This document shows positions 33,300 to 42,786 of a stretch of DNA of 64,000 nucleotides, one piece after another (the first letter of the stretch is position 1; each line of letters begins with the position of its first letter). A model generated the notes under the pieces. It saw nothing but the letters and a program-made list of their open reading frames with translations. It was not told where the DNA came from and did no database searches. The stretch covers positions 3,038,001 through 3,102,000 of the forward strand of contig NZ_CP119108.1 of NCBI RefSeq assembly GCF_029094505.1, read 5' to 3'. The translations under genes were made by a program, and so were the position numbers. The DNA is from Microbacterium horticulturae. Its GTDB lineage: Bacteria > Actinomycetota > Actinomycetes > Actinomycetales > Microbacteriaceae.

Positions 33300-34513
33300 T
33301 ACTTCGGGGCGTCCGTCTTGAACTTGTCGATCTGCCAGTCGGTGGCCTTCCACACGCCGTCCTTGACCACCATGATGCCGATCGCGCTCGAGTCCAGTCC
33401 CATGTGGTCGGTCTTGCTGTAGTGGTAGTGGCCGTTCGGGGTCAGCAGATCCGTCTGCTCCAGCGCATCGCGGATCTTGTCGCGATCGGTCGACCCGGCC
33501 TTCTCGATCGCGTTCTTGACGAGCTCGATCGCCGTGGCCCCGCCGTAGGCGAACTCGGGCGGATTGACTCCCTTGTTCGCGTCGCGCCAGGGCTTCGCGA
33601 CCGCCATCACCAGATCCTTGTACGCGCCGTCGGGCAGCGCATCAGGATCGAGAGCTGCGGTGGTCGCGCCGATGACGCCCTCAGCGGCATCCCCCGACGG
33701 CTCCAGCCACAGGTTCGATGCCTGCGACCCGGTCACGTAGAAGTCGACGCCCTTGCCCGCGATCTGCTTCGTGATGATCACTGGCGCCGGTCCCGAGCCC
33801 CACTGCACGAAGGCGTCGGGCTTGGCTGCGACGACCTTGGTGATCAGCGGGGTGAAGTCGGTGGCAGCCGGGTCGTATGACTCATCGAGCACGATCTTCA
33901 TGCCGGCGGCCTCGGCCAGCTGCTTGGTGGACTTCTCGCCGGTCTGCCCGTAGAGATCGGTGCCTGTGTAGGCGACCGCGACCGTCTTCACGTCCTGGGT
34001 CTTCCAGTAGTCGACCAGGGCCTGCGCGTAGATCTTCGTGCTGCCGGGCGAGGTGAACGCGTAGGCGTTGCTGCCGTCGACGTACTGGTCGACCGGGCTG
34101 AGTGCGATGGTCGGGACCTTGTACTGCAGGATGCTGGAGCTCACGGCGGCAGCGGCCGAGGTCATCGAGCTCGCGAGCATCGCCGAGTAGCTCGAGTCGG
34201 AGGCCATCTGATTGAACTGCTTGACCGACTCGGTCGGATCGGTCTTGTCGTCGGCGACCGTCAGCTCGACCTTCTGTCCGTTGATGCCGCCGGCCGCGTT
34301 GATGTCGGCGACCGCCTGCTCGGCGGCCTCCTTGTCGCCCGCGCCGAGAGCCGAGAGTGGACCGGTCAGCGGCATGACCGCGCCGATCTTGATGGGACCG
34401 CCGGCGCTGCCGGACGGTGAGGCGCTGCCGCCGCCGGAACACCCGGCCAGTGCGAGCGCCGTGACGGATGCCACAGCGAGGGCCGCGGCGGCATGCAGGG
34501 TCTTGGACTTCAT
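33299..34513 (-). CDS. Liv-type ABC substrate-binding lipoprotein
   Basis: The protein has 404 residues. A lipoprotein signal MKSKTLHAAAALAVASVTAL ends at the lipobox LAGC, followed by a Gly/Ser linker and the periplasmic-binding type I fold (IKIGAVMPLTGPLSALGAGDKEAAEQAV). The ATG at 34513 is chosen over a GTG two codons upstream because GGAG lies 5 bases before the ATG. It would be anchored outside the membrane and capture the substrate. First gene of the operon, behind a strong promoter with an operator (34555-34607). Confidence 0.9.
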   Translation of the reverse strand: MKSKTLHAAAALAVASVTALALAGCSGGGSASPSGSAGGPIKIGAVMPLTGPLSALGAGDKEAAEQAVADINAAGGINGQKVELTVADDKTDPTESVKQFNQMASDSSYSAMLASSMTSAAAAVSSSILQYKVPTIALSPVDQYVDGSNAYAFTSPGSTKIYAQALVDYWKTQDVKTVAVAYTGTDLYGQTGEKSTKQLAEAAGMKIVLDESYDPAATDFTPLITKVVAAKPDAFVQWGSGPAPVIITKQIAGKGVDFYVTGSQASNLWLEPSGDAAEGVIGATTAALDPDALPDGAYKDLVMAVAKPWRDANKGVNPPEFAYGGATAIELVKNAIEKAGSTDRDKIRDALEQTDLLTPNGHYHYSKTDHMGLDSSAIGIMVVKDGVWKATDWQIDKFKTDAPK

Positions 34514-34554
34514 CGTCACTCCGATTCGTCATTGAATGCAGGAAGCCGGGCGGG

Positions 34555-34607
34555 TATCAGGTTGCCTGACTATCAGGAAGTATGAAGGCCGGGTTCCGCC
34601 CCGTCAA
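34555..34607 (-). promoter_or_regulatory. Promoter and operator of the Liv-type importer operon
   Basis: Read on the minus strand, -35 TTGACG (34607-34602) and -10 CATACT (34584-34579) are separated by exactly 17 bases. The operator TATCAGGTTGCCTGA (34555-34569), with a further TATCAGG at 34571-34577, covers the expected transcription start. TCAGG-TTG-CCTGA is a perfect inverted repeat. The same sequence occurs in the promoter at 34971-34998. Confidence 0.7.
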
Positions 34608-34684
34608 CCCCTGATTCACGATCGATGCCGGGACGTGATCGAGCCGCGGGCGGGCGTCGGGCCAGGGGCAGGACCGGCTGCCAT

Positions 34685-34817
34685 ATTCGGTCGTCACGGA
34701 TTACGGTCTGCGCGCGAGAAAACGGTCATCTGTGACGACCGAACCGCGTACGCAGTTTTTGGGTCGTCGCAGATTACCGTCTTGGCGCGAGGAAACGGTC
34801 ATCTGTGACGACCGAAC
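34685..34817. repeat. GTCGTCAC-type palindromic repeat, two tandem copies
   Basis: Copy 3 (34686-34743) pairs GGTCGTCACGGAT with GTCATCTGTGACGACC, and copy 4 (34760-34815) does likewise; both have CGCGAGAAAACGGTC-like loops. They are followed by a GGATGCC/GGCATCC hairpin (34825-34847). This, with the two operators, is all that can be seen in the 520-base gap 34514-35033 between the divergent importer operon and secreted hydrolase. Confidence 0.8.
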
Positions 34818-34970
34818 GAGAGGGGGATGCCACGGGCCGCGGCATCCATCCGACTGCCGAATCCGCCCACTGACTGCCGAACGGAGGGAGCCAGGTCGCC
34901 CCAGGCCTCCGCGCGCACCGCACCGCGCCCCTGCGCGCACGCTGCCCTGCCGCTCCGCAGCATCCACCCC

Positions 34971-34998
34971 TTGCGCAATTATCAGGTTGCCTGATACT
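34971..34998 (+). promoter_or_regulatory. Promoter and operator of the secreted hydrolase gene
   Basis: TTGCGC (34971-34976) and GATACT (34993-34998), 16 bases apart, make a plausible promoter. The perfect 17-base palindrome TATCAGGTTGCCTGATA (34980-34996) lies between and across them. It is the same operator as before the importer operon, so both units should answer to one repressor. Confidence 0.65.
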
Positions 34999-35033
34999 CC
35001 TGACTGCGTCACCCACCGGACGAAGGAGTTCGC

Positions 35034-36416
35034 ATGACCAGAAGGATCACACGCGCCCTCACCACGATCGTCGCCTCATCGGCGCTCGTGCTCACCGGCG
35101 GCATCGCCGCCCAGGCTGTCGAGACGACGGCCGATACGTCCACCCACTTCAGTGGCGCCCTCGCGGACGGCGCCACCTGGATCGCCGACAAACCCGCGCA
35201 CTGGAACGGGGTGCTCGTGCTCTACAGCCACGGGTTCGGTTCGCTGAGCCCGGCGGATGCCCCGAACGACGCCACGAAGGATGCCCTGCTCGACTCGGGA
35301 TACGCCCTCGTCGGCTCGTCGTACAGCGGACCGACGCTGTGGGCCCTCGCCTCGGCGACCGACGACCAGTTCGCCGCCCTCACCGCCGCCAAGAAGGTGA
35401 TCGGGCACCCGCGCGAGGTGCTGGCTCTCGGCACCTCGATGGGCGGCCTGATCAGTGCGCAAGAGGCCGAGCGCGGCCACGGCCGCATCGACGGAGCGCT
35501 GACGACGTGCGGTCTGCTCGGCGGCGGCGTCAATCTGAACAACTATCAACTCGACGGCGAACACGCCATAGCGCAGCTGCTGGCGGAAGATCCCGACATC
35601 CAGCTCGTCGGCTATGCCGATGCGGCCGCGGCGCAGTCCGCCGCTTCGGCACTGACGGATGCCGTGAACGCCGGGCAGCAGACCGCTCAGGGCCGGGCCC
35701 GCATCGCACTGGCGGCGGCGCTCATGCAGGTGCCCGACTGGATCAGCGGCGACCAGCCGCCGACCACCTTCGCCGAGCAGGAGGCACAGGAGGCTGCCTG
35801 GATGCCGATGATGCTGGGCTTCATGATCTCGGGTCGACCCTCGATCGAGGCCTCGGCCGGAGGCAACGCCTCGTGGAACGTCGGAGTCGACTACGCGAAG
35901 CTGATCCGAAAGTCCGAGCACTACACGCAGATCCGGGCGCTGTACCGCCAGGCCGGGCTCAACCTCGACAAGGATCTGCGCACGTTGACCCGCACCGCCG
36001 ACGTCGCACCCGATACGGACGCGCTGCGGTCGCTGACCGCGACATCGACCGTCACGGGGCGGATCACCGTTCCCGAGCTGACGCTGCACACCATCAGCGA
36101 CCAGCTCGCACCGATCGCGTACGAGAACCTGTACCGCAAGCAGGTGCAGCGCGCCGGCCGCGCGTCGCTGCTGCGCCAGGCGTTCACGCAGTCGATCGGG
36201 CACTGCAACTTCACGGCGGCCGAGATCGTGGGCGCCCTGAACACGCTGCACACGCGCGTGGTGACCGGTCACTGGTCCAGCACCACGGCCCGGGCCCTCA
36301 CCCGCGCCGCCGACAGGACCGGCTACGGCGACAGCGGCTTCATCGACTATCGCCCGCCGGTGTTCGTCAATGCCCGCAGCTACACGCCTTGGCACCACGG
36401 GTGGTCGCGCCGCTGA
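35034..36416 (+). CDS. Secreted alpha/beta hydrolase, candidate esterase
   Basis: The protein has 460 residues. A Sec-type signal peptide runs to about residue 30 (TIVASSALVLTGGIAAQAVE). The hydrolase fold shows VLVLYSHGFGS, the nucleophile elbow GTSMGG, an aspartate in TISDQLAP and a histidine in SIGHCNF. Length and layout fit secreted esterases or peptidases of actinobacteria; no exact family is recognised. The operator shared with the aromatic-type importer suggests it releases the importer's substrate, for example from hydroxycinnamate esters (inference). AAGGAG precedes the ATG. Confidence 0.75.
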   Translation: MTRRITRALTTIVASSALVLTGGIAAQAVETTADTSTHFSGALADGATWIADKPAHWNGVLVLYSHGFGSLSPADAPNDATKDALLDSGYALVGSSYSGPTLWALASATDDQFAALTAAKKVIGHPREVLALGTSMGGLISAQEAERGHGRIDGALTTCGLLGGGVNLNNYQLDGEHAIAQLLAEDPDIQLVGYADAAAAQSAASALTDAVNAGQQTAQGRARIALAAALMQVPDWISGDQPPTTFAEQEAQEAAWMPMMLGFMISGRPSIEASAGGNASWNVGVDYAKLIRKSEHYTQIRALYRQAGLNLDKDLRTLTRTADVAPDTDALRSLTATSTVTGRITVPELTLHTISDQLAPIAYENLYRKQVQRAGRASLLRQAFTQSIGHCNFTAAEIVGALNTLHTRVVTGHWSSTTARALTRAADRTGYGDSGFIDYRPPVFVNARSYTPWHHGWSRR

Positions 36417-36433
36417 GCGTCACCCGACGGCGT

Positions 36434-36492
36434 TGCGTCGTCACGGATGACCGTCCCAGCGGGAGAAAACGGTGATCCGTGACGACCGAACG
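36434..36492. repeat. GTCGTCAC-type palindromic repeat, single copy
   Basis: GCGTCGTCACGGATGACCGT pairs with the later GGTGATCCGTGACGACC around a GAGAAAAC loop. It is the fifth copy of the family in the window and begins 18 bases after the hydrolase stop, so it may form that gene's terminator. Confidence 0.75.
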
Positions 36493-36609
36493 AAGGGTGT
36501 GGATGCCGCGGGCCACAGTGCCAGCGCATACCGGTCAGGCTCGGGGCCACATCGCGGTGAGCGCGAACGAAGAAGAGCGCGGGCCGCGGCATCCACTTTC
36601 CCTCTTGTG

Positions 36610-36631
36610 TTTACCTATGGGCATAGTTAAA
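36610..36631. promoter_or_regulatory. Candidate operator before the metF-purU-ligM operon
   Basis: Arms TTTACCTATG and CATAGTTAAA pair at 9 of 10 positions around a GG centre, an AT-rich palindrome in GC-rich surroundings, 50 bases before metF. TAGTTA inside it could be the -10. The PadR-type regulator at 40148 is the likely partner; from memory, the PadR-type VanR of Corynebacterium also uses an AT-rich inverted repeat. Confidence 0.5.
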
Positions 36632-36680
36632 GTGGCGAACGAGCGCAGAGCAGCGCTCCTGTGACCCGGAAGGATCCGCC

Positions 36681-37556
36681 GTGGCAGCGCACAGCCCCGC
36701 ACCCGACACGACCGCAGCCATCGAACTGGTCGACGGCTTCTCGCTCGAGATGACCGGCAAAGACGTCCCCGCCCTCGACGAGGCCGCCCGCGCCATCCCG
36801 GCCGGCACGAAGATCAACGTGACCTTCCTCGGCAACGAAGACCTCGAGATGCGCGTGACCGCGGCCCGGCGCGTCGCCGAGCTCGGCTTCACCCCGGTGC
36901 CGCACATCTCGGCCCGCCGCATCCCGTCACAGCAGTACCTGGAGGAGTTCCTCAGCGCGCTGCGCGAGGCAGGCGCGATCGAGCACGTGTTCTGCGTGGG
37001 CGGCGACCCGGCCGAGCCCGAGGGGCCGTACCCCGATGCGCTGAGCATCATCCGCACCGGCATCCTTCCGGAGTACGGCGTGAAGGAGGTCTCGATCGCG
37101 GGGTACCCCGAGGGCCACCCCGACATCGCGACCGATGTGCTCTGGCAGCACCTCGAAGACAAGTCGGCGGCGTTGCAGGAGCAGGCGCTGGATGCCGTCA
37201 TCCTGACTCAGTTCGCGTTCGACACCGACCCGGTCGTGACCTGGATCGACGCCGTGCGCGGGCGCGGCATCGACACGCCGATCCGCATCGGCACCCCCGG
37301 ACCCGCGGGGATCAAGCGACTCCTCGGCTTCGCCCGGCGCTTCGGCATCGGGGCGAATGCGATGATCGTGAAGAAGTACGGATTCAGCCTGACCAACCTG
37401 ATGGGAACGGCCGGCCCCGACCGGTTCGTGACCGACCTGTCGGCCCTGCTCGCGCAGGACTCGGCATCGGGTAGCGTCAAGCTCCACTTCTACACATTCG
37501 GCGGACTGCTGGCGACGGCTCAGTGGGCCGACCGCTTCATCGCAGAACGATCCTGA
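36681..37556 (+). CDS. metF: Methylenetetrahydrofolate reductase
   Basis: The protein has 291 residues, a TIM-barrel flavoenzyme of the MetF family: VTFLGNEDLEMRVTAA, HISARRI, VGGDPAEPEGPYPDAL and IAGYPEGHPD match the conserved strands. It starts with GTG at 36681 behind AAGGATC. In this setting it would run toward methylene-THF, recovering methyl-THF made by aromatic O-demethylation. In Sphingobium SYK-6 metF is likewise joined to ligM. It is followed by purU and ligM on the same strand with 12- and 51-base gaps. Confidence 0.9.
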   Translation: MAAHSPAPDTTAAIELVDGFSLEMTGKDVPALDEAARAIPAGTKINVTFLGNEDLEMRVTAARRVAELGFTPVPHISARRIPSQQYLEEFLSALREAGAIEHVFCVGGDPAEPEGPYPDALSIIRTGILPEYGVKEVSIAGYPEGHPDIATDVLWQHLEDKSAALQEQALDAVILTQFAFDTDPVVTWIDAVRGRGIDTPIRIGTPGPAGIKRLLGFARRFGIGANAMIVKKYGFSLTNLMGTAGPDRFVTDLSALLAQDSASGSVKLHFYTFGGLLATAQWADRFIAERS

Positions 37557-37568
37557 GGAGGCCCCTCT

Positions 37569-38444
37569 GTGACAGTCCACAACGAAGCCCTGCGCGATCA
37601 CGCGTGCCTCATCGTGCACGGCCCCGATCAGCCGGGCCTTGTCGCCGCGGTCACCGCCCTGGTCACCCGCAACGAGGGCAACATCGTCTCCCTCGACCAG
37701 TACTCCGACAACCCCGCCGGCGGCGAATTCTTCCAGCGCGTCGTGTTCCACCGCCCCGATCTGGCCGCGGCAACCCCCGACATCGACGCCGACCTGACCG
37801 CGACGCTCTCCCCGTACGGGGTGTCATGGAAGCTCACCGACCAGTCCATCCCCAAACGGATGGCGATTCTGGCCTCCACCTCCGACCATTGCCTGCTCGA
37901 ACTTCTCTGGCGGCACCGCCGCGGCGAGCTGCCCGTGACGATCCCGATGGTCATCAGCAATCACACGAACACGGCCGAAGACGTGCGCACGTTCGGTGTG
38001 CCCTTCTTCCACGTTCCCTCGCAGGGCCCCGACAAGAGTGACGCCGAGGCGAAGATCCTCGAGCTGGTCACCGGCAACGTCGACTTCGTCGTCCTGGCGA
38101 GGTACATGCAGATCATCAGCGAGGACTTCCTCGACAAGGTCGGCGTGCCCGTGATCAACATCCACCACTCCTTCCTGCCCGCGTTCATCGGGGCGGCCCC
38201 GTACCGCAAGGCGAAGGAGCGCGGCGTGAAACTCATCGGTGCCACCAGCCACTACGTGACGAAGGAACTCGACGAGGGCCCGATCATCGAGCAGGACGTC
38301 GCCCGCGTCGACCACTCCATGACGGCCGCCGACCTGCAGGCGCGCGGCGCCTACGTCGAGCGCGAAGTGCTCGCCCGCGCTGTGCAGTGGCACGCCGAAG
38401 ACCGCGTGATCCGATCGGGTAACCACACGATCGTCTTCACCTGA
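37569..38444 (+). CDS. purU: Formyltetrahydrofolate deformylase
   Basis: The protein has 291 residues. An N-terminal ACT domain (about 1-85: ACLIVHGPDQPGLVAAVTAL) precedes the formyltransferase-like catalytic domain with VVLARYMQIIS, NIHHSFLPAFIGAAPY and GATSHYVTKELDEGPII, which hold the catalytic N, H and D. It hydrolyses 10-formyl-THF to formate and THF. Placed between metF and ligM it would return the folate carrier and vent the methoxyl carbon as formate (inference). GTG start with GAGGAG upstream. Confidence 0.93.
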   Translation: MTVHNEALRDHACLIVHGPDQPGLVAAVTALVTRNEGNIVSLDQYSDNPAGGEFFQRVVFHRPDLAAATPDIDADLTATLSPYGVSWKLTDQSIPKRMAILASTSDHCLLELLWRHRRGELPVTIPMVISNHTNTAEDVRTFGVPFFHVPSQGPDKSDAEAKILELVTGNVDFVVLARYMQIISEDFLDKVGVPVINIHHSFLPAFIGAAPYRKAKERGVKLIGATSHYVTKELDEGPIIEQDVARVDHSMTAADLQARGAYVEREVLARAVQWHAEDRVIRSGNHTIVFT

Positions 38445-39899
<1,455 letters not shown>

Positions 39900-39906
39900 G
39901 CGGGAG

Positions 39907-39933
39907 GTGGATGCCGCGGCCCGCGGCATCCAC
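39907..39933 (+). terminator. Strong hairpin after ligM, possible terminator
   Basis: Perfect 12-base arms GTGGATGCCGCG and CGCGGCATCCAC surround a 3-base loop, 7 bases after the ligM stop. There is only a weak pyrimidine run (TCTCCCTC) after it, so it would be a high-GC, U-poor terminator. Confidence 0.45.
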
Positions 39934-39971
39934 TCTCCCTCGCTGCTCCTCACCCCGAGCGAGCCGAATCG

Positions 39972-40040
39972 GTGAGAGTGCAGCTGGTGGACGAGGAAGC
40001 GGTTGGTTCCCTATCTCTCGGCGACCAGCTGCACTCTCAC
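39972..40040. repeat. Perfect 17-bp inverted repeat with 35-base loop
   Basis: GTGAGAGTGCAGCTGGT (39972-39988) and ACCAGCTGCACTCTCAC (40024-40040) are exact reverse complements. It sits between ligM and the PadR gene. It resembles a small non-coding palindromic element; no second copy was noticed in the window. Confidence 0.7.
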
Positions 40041-40147
40041 GGGTCAAGGGCGGGGCGAGGCTGGTGCCGGGCGACGCGGGCGACGCGGTGCGTAACGGTC
40101 GGGTGCCTTCGCGAGCACACCGCTAACCTCGATGCGGAAGGAGTGGT

Positions 40148-40753
40148 ATGAGTCTGCGCTACGCGCTCTTGGCGATCCTGCGGGTCGGACCTCTTTCGGG
40201 CTATGACCTGCAGAAGCAGTTCTCGCAGTCGGTCGGCCACGTCTGGCACGCGCCGGATTCGCAGATCTACCCCGAACTGCGCAAGATGCAGAACGAGGGG
40301 CTCATCGAGGGCGAGGAGCAGCGGCGCGGCGAGCGCGGCATGCGCCGGGTCTACCACGTGACCGAGGCCGGCGACCGCGCGTACCGGGAGTGGATGGCCA
40401 CGCCGCTGGACTACCAGCGGGTGCGCGACCCCGCGCATCTGCGCGCCGCGTATCTTGAGAACACGACGCCCGAGGCGGCGCGCGACTTTCTGCACGGGCA
40501 CATCGCCTATTGGGAGAGCGAACTCGAGGCTTTCCAGGGTGAGCTCGACCACATCGAGCGGATGGACAGCGCGATGCTCAACCGCAGGCTCGAGGTGACC
40601 CCGGACGGCGAGCGCGAGGCGACCATCGAGTACAAGCGCTTCGCGTACGAGGGGCTCGCCGAGCGCGCCCGCGGCGAGATCGATTGGGCCCGCCGCGGGC
40701 TGAAGCTCGTCGACCGCCTCGCGTCGCGGGTGGATGCCGCGGCCGGCATCTGA
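40148..40753 (+). CDS. PadR-family regulator (VanR-like candidate)
   Basis: The protein has 201 residues. The N-terminal winged helix (about 1-90: YALLAILRVGPLSGYDLQKQF, and QIYPELRKMQNEGLIEGEE) is of PadR type, followed by the helical dimer domain of the PadR/AphA subclass. In Corynebacterium glutamicum vanillate genes are repressed by the PadR protein VanR. Its position behind the O-demethylase operon, with a palindrome before metF, suggests the same job. GGAAGGAG precedes the ATG. Confidence 0.85.
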   Translation: MSLRYALLAILRVGPLSGYDLQKQFSQSVGHVWHAPDSQIYPELRKMQNEGLIEGEEQRRGERGMRRVYHVTEAGDRAYREWMATPLDYQRVRDPAHLRAAYLENTTPEAARDFLHGHIAYWESELEAFQGELDHIERMDSAMLNRRLEVTPDGEREATIEYKRFAYEGLAERARGEIDWARRGLKLVDRLASRVDAAAGI

Positions 40754-40798
40754 GCGGGGCGGCCGGCCGGGCACGGTGCGCCGCCATCGCCCCCGCCC

Positions 40799-40880
40799 GT
40801 TCGACAAATTCATATGAATCTGTCGAACGCACATCAAACAGGCCGTCGGTTTCATGTGCACAGGACAAATTCATATGAAT
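40799..40880. repeat. Palindromic intergenic element with CATATG cores, copy B
   Basis: A 30-base palindrome (40799-40828, 14 of 15 pairs) has outer arms GTTCGACA and TGTCGAAC and the core ATTCATATGAAT. A hairpin with GCACAT and ATGTGC and a second ATTCATATGAAT core (40869-40880) follow. Copy A is at 12426-12502. It lies between PadR and a CoA ligase, both on the plus strand. Confidence 0.8.
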
Positions 40881-40934
40881 CCGCCGAGGGGAGGGCGGGA
40901 GGGGGCCCCCGCACCCGACGCGTAGGCTTGACCG

Positions 40935-42650
40935 GTGCAGATGAACGAGGCGCGCACCTGGAACCGCTTCTACGCCCCCGGAACCCCCGTCGACATCGAG
41001 ACGGCGACCGGCTCGCTGTGCGACCTGCTCGATGAGCGCGTCGCCGAGTTCGCCGACCGCGATGCGATCAGCTTCTTCGGCGCCACGGTGACCTACCGGC
41101 AGCTCGCCGACCGGGTCGCGCGCACAGCGAACGGCCTGCGCGAGCTGGGCGTCAAGCCCGGCGACCGGGTCGCACTGGTCATGCCCAACGCCCCGCAGCA
41201 CGTCATAGCGTTCTACGCCGTGCTGCGCGTGGGCGGCATCGTCGTCGAGCACAATCCGCTGTACACGCCCGACGAGCTCGAGGTGCAGTTCCGCGACCAC
41301 GGCGCCCAGACCGTCATCGCCTGGGACAAGGTCGCCCCCACAATCCAGGCCCTGCCGGCCGAGCTGGGCATCCGCACGGTCGTCTCGGTCGATGTCACGC
41401 GCGCGATGGCGTTCAGCACCCGCCTGGCACTGCGGCTGCCCATCGCCAAAGCCCGCGCATCGCGTGCAACACTGACCGCGCCCGCCCCCGGCACGGTGCC
41501 GTTCGCCCGGCTCGAGCGCAGCGCCCCGCTTGCGGCATCCCATCCCCGTCCGCAGGTTAGCGACACCGCGTGCCTGCAGTACACCTCGGGTACGACCGGC
41601 ACGCCCAAGGGCGCGATCATCACGCACGGCAACCTCTGGTCGAACGCCCGCCAAGGAGCAGCGTGGATGCCGCAGTTCGAACGCGGCAGCGGAAGCATCT
41701 ACGGCCTGCTGCCGATGTTCCATTCGTTCGGGCTGCTGCTGTCGGTGATCTACTCGGTCGAGACCGGCTCGCGGGCCGTACTCTTCCCCACCTTCGACCC
41801 CGATCTGGTGGCGCAGGCGGCCCGGCGCTTCCCGCCGACGTTCATCCCGGCAGTCCCGCCGATGTTCGACCGGCTCGCCCGCGTCGCCCGCGACGGAAAG
41901 CTCGACCTCAGCCAGGTCGTGTACTCGATCTCCGGCGCCATGACGCTGACCCCCGCGATCGTGGGGCGCTGGGAAGACCTCGCCGGCTCCATGCTCAACG
42001 AGGGCTATGGGATGACCGAGACCAGCCCCGTGGCGCTGGCGAACCCCTTCAGCGACGTCCGCAAGATCGGTGCCATCGGCATCCCGTTCCCCTCCACCGA
42101 CATCCGCGTCGTCGACCCCGAGCAGCCCACCCGCGAGGTTGCGCAGGGCGAGGTCGGCGAGCTGCTGATCGCCGGACCCCAGGTCTTCGGCGGCTATTGG
42201 AACCGCCCCGACGAGTCAGCCGCCGCCATGGTCGACGGACGCTGGCTGCGCACCGGTGACCTCGTCGTGCAAGACGAGGACGGTTTCGTCACCGTCGTCG
42301 ACCGCAAGAAGGAGCTCATCATCACGGGCGGCTTCAACGTGTCGCCGAGCGAGGTCGAGCGGGTCGTGAACGGCGTGCCGGGCGTGGCCGAGTCGGCGGT
42401 CGTGGGCGTGCCGCGCGGTGGCGGAGCCGAGGTCGTCACGGCGGTCGTCGTGCTCGATCCCGGTGCCGCGTTCGATGAGGATGCCGCGCGCGCCGCCGCG
42501 CGCGAGAGCCTCGCCGAGTACAAGCGTCCGACCTCGTACCTGGTGTGGGAGGAGCTGCCGAAGTCCCTGATCGGCAAGGTGCTGCGCCGCCGGGTGCGCG
42601 ACACGCTCATCGCCGACCGCAAGGCAACGCGCGCGGCCGACGAGGAGTAG
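40935..42650 (+). CDS. AMP-dependent acyl-CoA ligase
   Basis: From a GTG at 40935 the protein has 571 residues; an ATG two codons later is equally possible. The motif YTSGTTGTPKGAIITHGN, YGMTETSPVALANP, RTGDLVVQDEDGF and the lysine in LIGKVLRRRVRD define the ANL family, closest to long-chain acyl-CoA ligases. There is no Shine-Dalgarno sequence. A TAGGCT box (40923-40928) ends 6 bases before the GTG, suggesting a leaderless mRNA. Substrate unknown; fatty or aromatic acid. Confidence 0.85.
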   Translation: MQMNEARTWNRFYAPGTPVDIETATGSLCDLLDERVAEFADRDAISFFGATVTYRQLADRVARTANGLRELGVKPGDRVALVMPNAPQHVIAFYAVLRVGGIVVEHNPLYTPDELEVQFRDHGAQTVIAWDKVAPTIQALPAELGIRTVVSVDVTRAMAFSTRLALRLPIAKARASRATLTAPAPGTVPFARLERSAPLAASHPRPQVSDTACLQYTSGTTGTPKGAIITHGNLWSNARQGAAWMPQFERGSGSIYGLLPMFHSFGLLLSVIYSVETGSRAVLFPTFDPDLVAQAARRFPPTFIPAVPPMFDRLARVARDGKLDLSQVVYSISGAMTLTPAIVGRWEDLAGSMLNEGYGMTETSPVALANPFSDVRKIGAIGIPFPSTDIRVVDPEQPTREVAQGEVGELLIAGPQVFGGYWNRPDESAAAMVDGRWLRTGDLVVQDEDGFVTVVDRKKELIITGGFNVSPSEVERVVNGVPGVAESAVVGVPRGGGAEVVTAVVVLDPGAAFDEDAARAAARESLAEYKRPTSYLVWEELPKSLIGKVLRRRVRDTLIADRKATRAADEE

Positions 42651-42786
42651 GGGCGGGATGCCGCGGCCAGGTCTCTGACCGCGACGCAGCGGCGCGCCGC
42701 GGCTCGAGTGGCCGCGATCCCGTACGAGGGACGCCTGGACGCAGATCTGCGCCCACTCCGCGGGGCCGGGTCCGCGAGGAGGAGCC

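Noticed and set aside
29226..36492. GTCGTCAC repeats as insertion sequence ends
   Set aside because: No transposase or target duplications lie between them and the copies are self-contained hairpins, so they are listed as palindromic repeats only.
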